Source of the DNA: Begonia masoniana
Lineage: Eukaryota; Streptophyta; Magnoliopsida; Cucurbitales; Begoniaceae
Assembly (NCBI GenBank): GCA_022432975.1
Contig: CM039508.1
Coordinates: 23,142,542-23,206,541, forward strand
Direction: 5' to 3'
Length of the DNA: 64,000 nucleotides
Shown: positions 58,987-64,000 of the stretch, piece by piece
How positions within the stretch are numbered: position 1 is the stretch's first letter
Layout of the letters: each line of letters begins with the position of its first letter
Made by a program: the position numbers and the translations under genes
The notes under the pieces: generated by a model
The model's database searches: none
Told to the model about the DNA's origin: nothing
The model's input: only the letters and a program-made list of their open reading frames with translations

Positions 58987-61900
58987 TGTAACGCCCTGAA
59001 TTATATAAACCCGGTTCGTTACTCATAATACTAAACCATACTATGACATTTTGAGAAAATCCTAAAATTTCACTCAAAAATGAAAATTTGATCCTTAAAC
59101 GTAAGAACTTGCAGCGGAAATTATTCGTATAAAATGACATTCATTAAATAATTAAAATATTTAGAACTGTTGGTTGAAAGAAAACAAAACAAAACAGAAC
59201 TCGTCCACCGCTGAACAGTTCCAGCGATAGAAATAGAAACAAAAGGGCATCCACCGCTAAACAGTGTCAGCGGCAGAAGCAGAAACAACATGGTCTCAGC
59301 AGTAGAGACGGAAATAGAAGGCATCCACCGCTAAACAGTGTCAGTCGAACGACATGTCGACTACGCACAACCACCGCTCACGTCCACCGATCAAATCCTT
59401 CGAACGACAGTAACCATCAGTATTCACCGATCTCAAAACGACAAAACCAAATACTCACTTCTACGCTCACATCCACCGGTCACTAAACGACAAAACCTAA
59501 TACTCACTTCTACGCTCACAACCACCGGTCACTAAACGACAAAACCTAATACTCACTTCTACGCTCACATCCACCGGTCACTAAACGACAAAACCTAATA
59601 CTCACTTCTACGCTCACATCCACCGGTCACTAAACGACAAAACCTAATACTCACTTCTACGCTCACATCCACCGGTCACTAAACGACAAAACCTAATACT
59701 CACTTCTACGCTCACATCCACCGGTCACTAAACGACAAAACCTAATACTCACTTCTACGCTCACATCCACCGGTCACTAAACGACAAAACCTAATACTCA
59801 CTTCTACGCTCACATCCACCGGTCACTAAACGACAAAACCTAATACTCACTTCTACGCTCACATCCACCGGTCACTAAACGACAAAACCTAATACTCACT
59901 TCTACGCTCACATCCACCGGTCACTAAACGACAAAACCTAATACTCACTTCTACGCTCACATCCACCGGTCACTAAACGACAAAACCTAATACTCACTTC
60001 TACGCTCACATCCACCGGTCACTAAACGACAAAACCTAATACTCACTTCTACGCTCACATCCACCGGTCACTAAACGACAAAACCTAATACTCACTTCTA
60101 CGCTCACATCCACCGGTCACTAAACGACAAAACCTAATACTCACTTCTACGCTCACATCCACCGGTCACTAAACGACAAAACCTAATACTCACTTCTACG
60201 CTCACATCCACCGGTCACTAAACGACAAAACCTAATACTCACTTCTACGCTCACATCCACCGGTCACTAAACGACAAAACCTAATACTCACTTCTACGCT
60301 CACATCCACCGGTCACTAAACGACAAAACCTAATACTCACTTCTACGCTCACATCCACCGGTCACTAAACGACAAAACCTAATACTCACTTCTACGCTCA
60401 CAACCACCGGTCACTAAACGACAAAACCTAATACTCACTTCTACGCTCACATCCACCGGTCACTAAACGACAAAACCTAATACTCACTTCTACGCTCACA
60501 TCCACCGGTCACTAAACGACAAAACCTAATACTCACTTCTACGCTCACATCCACCGGTCACTAAACGACAAAACCTAATACTCACTTCTACGCTCACATC
60601 CACCGGTCACTAAACGACAAAACCTAATACTCACTTCTACGCTCACATCCACCGGTCACTAAACGACAAAACCTAATACTCACTTCTACGCTCACATCCA
60701 CCGGTCACTAAACGACAAAACCTAATACTCACTTCTACGCTCACATCCACCGGTCACTAAACGACAAAACCTAATACTCACTTCTACGCTCACATCCACC
60801 GGTCACTAAACGACAAAACCTAATACTCACTTCTACGCTCACAACCACCGGTCACTAAACGACAAAACCTAATACTCACTTCTACGCTCACATCCACCGG
60901 TCGCTAAACGACAAAACCTAATACTCACTTCTACGCTCACATCCACCGATCACTAAACGACAAAACCTAATACTCACTTCTACGCTCACAACCACCGGTC
61001 ACTAAACCGACAAAACCTAATACTCACTTCTACGCTCACATCCACCGGTCGCTAAACGACAAACCTAATACTCACTTCTACGCTCACATCCACCGATCAC
61101 TAACGACAAAACCTAATACTCACTTCTATGCTCACATCCACCGGTCACTAAACGACAAAACCTAATACTCACTTCTACCGATTGACTACATCCACCGATA
61201 GATTACATCCACCGATAGATTACATCCACCGATAGATAATAACACTCAACATAACAGCATATCGATCATTTTCACTCTAAACAAAGAAAAACTCCGACTA
61301 CCAAAGAACTTGTACATTTTACGAAAAATCTTTCAAAACAACATAAGTCCACAACTTTCTAAATGTATCCAGCAAAACAATTACCTCTAAACCAAATCAT
61401 GTTTTTCATACTCAGAACAAGAAAACCATAAAGTTGTTGAAAAACATCAAAACTACTAATGTTATTAAAATCCTCTGCACACTTCCACAAAACAGTTAAC
61501 CACTGGAACTTCATATATAGACAACAGTTTAACCGCCTCATTAGAATCACCAAACTGTGACATTGAAGTGCTCCCCCAACCAGCCTAGTCCTCAACACGC
61601 TCAGAGAATGCACCTTCTGAGGCTTCTTCACCTACATTACAAAACTCATCTATTAGCCTAATGCTAAGTAAGTAAAGCAATAATGAAATGATATGTTGAA
61701 ACATAAATCCTAGTCATGCAGTTTCTACTTTCACATCTCGGTTGCATTCACGTTCTTTCTCTGATCTGATCCCTCGATTCCATTGGGAGTTGGATCATTT
61801 TTCCCAAAATCATACATCCTCTTCATAAATTAAGGGGCAGATTAGTTCCCTTAACAGCTGATCTGATCCTAAATTCCATTAGGAGTGGATCAATTTTCCC

Positions 61901-62657
61901 AAAGTCATATATCCTCTTCATGAATTAAGGAGCGGATTAGTTTCCTTAACAGCTGTTCTAATACATTCTGTTCATACCTTGCCATGCCATACATGTAAAT
62001 TCATTTTCGTATTCTTTCCAAAACATGATACATGACATACAGGAAACATACAAACAATCATAAACCTACTGTTTTGTGATGTAGTCCCAAAGACACACAC
62101 ATACTTTACTTTCTTGACTTCTTGGGAAAAGTTAGGTTGCAAGCTATCTCGGGATTTTGCTCACCTAAAATCATAAACAGAGCGTTAATTCACTCTTCAC
62201 TATAATTCATTCTAAACCATTCAGAAACCTAAGGAAGCTAACTTGGAACTCTATTACTCGTGCATTCCCGGTTTATCATCAAAACCCGAACCTACTCTCA
62301 ATCACAGCATTCCCAAAACACACATTGTACTTTCTCTGCTATCTAGCCACTAAAACTCAATGAAAAACGAAGGAAAACTCACCTAGATTGAGGAGTGGAA
62401 ATCGGAGAGAAAATCGCCTGGAGAGCTCGGCTGAGCTTGAGCTAAAATACCGAAAGAGGGAGTATAGAGAATAGTGGCGGCTACAGTGCATTAATCACAA
62501 AACCTCTTTCCTTAAATAGGTTATCACTAAAAACCTGTATTTACCATTATGCCCTTACATAGTCATTTATTAACCTAATCACTAATTTTCCAAACTTTTA
62601 TAAAACGTACACTACAAGTTGATAAAGTAAATTGGTTCAATGAGACCGGGTGTTACA
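58987..62657 (-). repeat. 5' LTR of element F
   Basis: 3671 bp. Carries its own 49-bp array (59454-61172). The donor of its AG|...|GTAAGT segment is changed to AGAAAGT (near 62110), unlike the 3' LTR. Confidence 0.92.
59454..61172. repeat. 49-bp minisatellite, about 35 units, in the 5' LTR of F
   Basis: Same unit as in the 3' LTR, with a similar copy number. Single-base variants (CAACCACC for CATCCACC) recur in several scattered units, a sign of unit exchange within the array. Confidence 0.97.
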
Positions 62658-62662
62658 GTTGA

Positions 62663-63514
62663 AGACCACAAGTGGTTAGGCCCACTACTAAGCCCACTAC
62701 TAAGCCCACTACTTGGCCATATTTGGAAGCATCATTTGGCCCACATTTGGATCCAACATCTTCATCAAATAGACTCATGAAGAGCCAACCCAAGAAAGCC
62801 CAAGCTTGAAGATTTGGTCTATGCAAGTACATCAAGTAGTGGCCACAAGTATGGATGACATGGACATTTAGCACCATTGATAAAGCAAAACAAGGAAAGC
62901 ACCTCAACCCTTGGATGAAGCACATGGATTGCAATCTTGTCCCTTCATCTTGGTCTTCATCAACGGCTCAGATCCTTTTTATGGAAACCCTAACCTCCAC
63001 CCTAGGTCTATATAATGCATGCATATTGTTTTTTCAAAATTTTTTTGCCAAATTAATACAAATTATCTTTTCCTAACCGAAGTGTTAGAAGGCCTACGAG
63101 ATTCCTCGATTTTTCAATCGAGTGGAGTAGCCCTCCATTGTTCCCCTAGCCCTCGGGTTGCTAGGTGAACTCTTATCTTTCCCTCACCTCTCTCATTGAG
63201 AGTTTCAAAGGTTGAAGGATGAAAAACCTAGGCCTAATGGTGGTTGTTTTCCCACGGGAAAACATGCACCCGTGAGCAAACGTCGGATAGCTCTCGGGTC
63301 TGCCAAAGGTATCTCCATTTTCATTTACATTTCATGCTCTCATTTTCATCTTCAACTTCGGCCATCATCACACACACTTCACTTTTATTTTTGGTTGCAT
63401 TTTCTTCTCCTTCACCTTCTATTTCTCCTCGGATTTGCACTCTACACCATCACCCGAGCACATTGCTTCATTTGTGGGTTTTTATATGGTTCCTTCTCTA
63501 AGGCCACCATGTCA
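62663..63514 (+). repeat. LTR J, right piece with TATA box
   Basis: Ends GGCCACCATGTCA. TATATAA lies at 63009-63015, about 500 bp from the LTR end. The hairpin GTTTTCCC-AC-GGGAAAAC is at 63246-63263. Short frames here have no recognisable domain. Confidence 0.85.
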
Positions 63515-63516
63515 AG

Positions 63517-63530
63517 TGGTATCAGAGCCA
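63517..63530 (+). other. Primer binding site of element J
   Basis: TGGTATCAGAGCCA, two bases past the LTR end, complementary to tRNA-iMet. Confidence 0.92.
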
Positions 63531-64000
63531 AGGAGTTTTCGTCTGAGCATTTTTCATCAAGACAAGTTGTTCTTTTCTTTGGAAAAGTCGGCCTGAAAAC
63601 ATTGTGCAAACCCGGGTGACATTTCACATTTATCGCACATTTCATTGTTTTTGAGCTACTGTGTTCTTCAACTTTCGCACGTTTTCCTGCACTTTTTTTC
63701 TTTTCTTTTTTTAGTTCTTTTAGCTCAGCACAATAGCACCTACTAACCTATTTTAAAACTTTGGCACATATCCATGAGAGTCGGCTAAACAATATGGGTT
63801 GCATTTTTATTTTATTTACTGTTTTTATTTCTTTGTTTGCTGTTTTTATTCTTGTTCTTTTAGTTGTCTTCTTTAATTTATTTCGATCTGTATTTCGTTG
63901 CCAGCAAGCTATTCAATTTATATAAAGCCCAAACATTAAGCTACATTGATATTTCTATTGAGTTTTAATTTATTTGAGCATTTGGTTTTTGTTGGGTTAT
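63531..64000 (+). other. Leader of element J, no coding sequence
   Basis: AT-rich leader with T-rich runs and no long frame. It continues beyond the window, where the gag of J would be expected. Confidence 0.7.

Larger units (their letters stand above)
50644..62657 (-). mobile_element. Ty3/gypsy chromovirus F with 3.7-kb LTRs
   Basis: 3' LTR 50644-54326, 5' LTR 58987-62657, TSD GTTGA (50639-50643 and 62658-62662). Gag-pol reads on the minus strand. The left terminal TG has become TT. LTRs are 3683 and 3671 bp, each about half tandem repeat. They look nearly identical, so F is fairly young, yet the coding region has many stops. The layout is the same as C and G, with a chromodomain-like integrase end. 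Confidence 0.93.

Overview
The window is plant nuclear DNA, most likely from a eudicot. It holds one spliced plant gene with canonical GT/AG introns, many LTR retrotransposons, and tRNA-iMet-type primer binding sites (TGGTATCAGAGC). No organellar, bacterial or RNA genes were seen. The species cannot be fixed from this sequence.

Gene island (about 0.5-7.1 kb). The only host gene I can support is an intact six-exon minus-strand gene (CDS 5561 to 2495, 725 codons). It encodes an ERD4/OSCA3-type CSC1-like hyperosmolality-gated channel. It lies between two partial Ty1/copia elements of one family in opposite orientations (1-499 on minus, 7131-8987 on plus). A decayed Ty3/gypsy remnant (1279-2111) lies just past its 3' end.

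Retrotransposon nest (7.1-64 kb). From 7131 onward almost everything is LTR retrotransposon, nested inside one another. I could place most boundaries from TG...CA ends, primer binding sites and 5-bp target site duplications (TSDs). The order of insertion is: copia K (7131-8987) interrupted by gypsy A (8988-10988), interrupted by gypsy J (plus strand, from 10989). J's LTR is split by B (11100-50355, TSD agatg) and by F (50644-62657, TSD gttga). The 5' LTR of B is split by C (16704-49186, TSD gtgag). C is split in its 3' LTR by solo LTR D (17646-22960, TSD actcc), which is itself split by solo LTR E (18640-21453). C's pol gene is split by the full element G (25088-37582, TSD taact) and by solo LTR I (37867-43196, TSD aagct). 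G is split by solo LTR H (30883-33774).

C, G and F are minus-strand Ty3/gypsy chromoviruses. Each has gag with CCHC knuckles, protease, RT, RNase H, integrase and a C-terminal chromodomain-like segment, and so resembles the Tekay/Del group. All carry frameshifts or stops, although the pol of G is almost intact. A, B and J form a second gypsy family with TGACATG...CATGTCA ends. B keeps gag and protease but has no RT or integrase.

The chromovirus LTRs are unusually long (2.3-3.7 kb) and structured. They contain minisatellite arrays (52-bp, 49-bp, 67-bp and 41-bp units), GC-rich hairpin cassettes, a 12-bp-stem hairpin whose two arms covary between copies, and a 45-57 nt segment bounded by AG and GTAAGT that looks like a spliced leader micro-exon. 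One solo LTR contains a pure poly(A) run of 505 bases. These LTR features are the most likely place for something undescribed.
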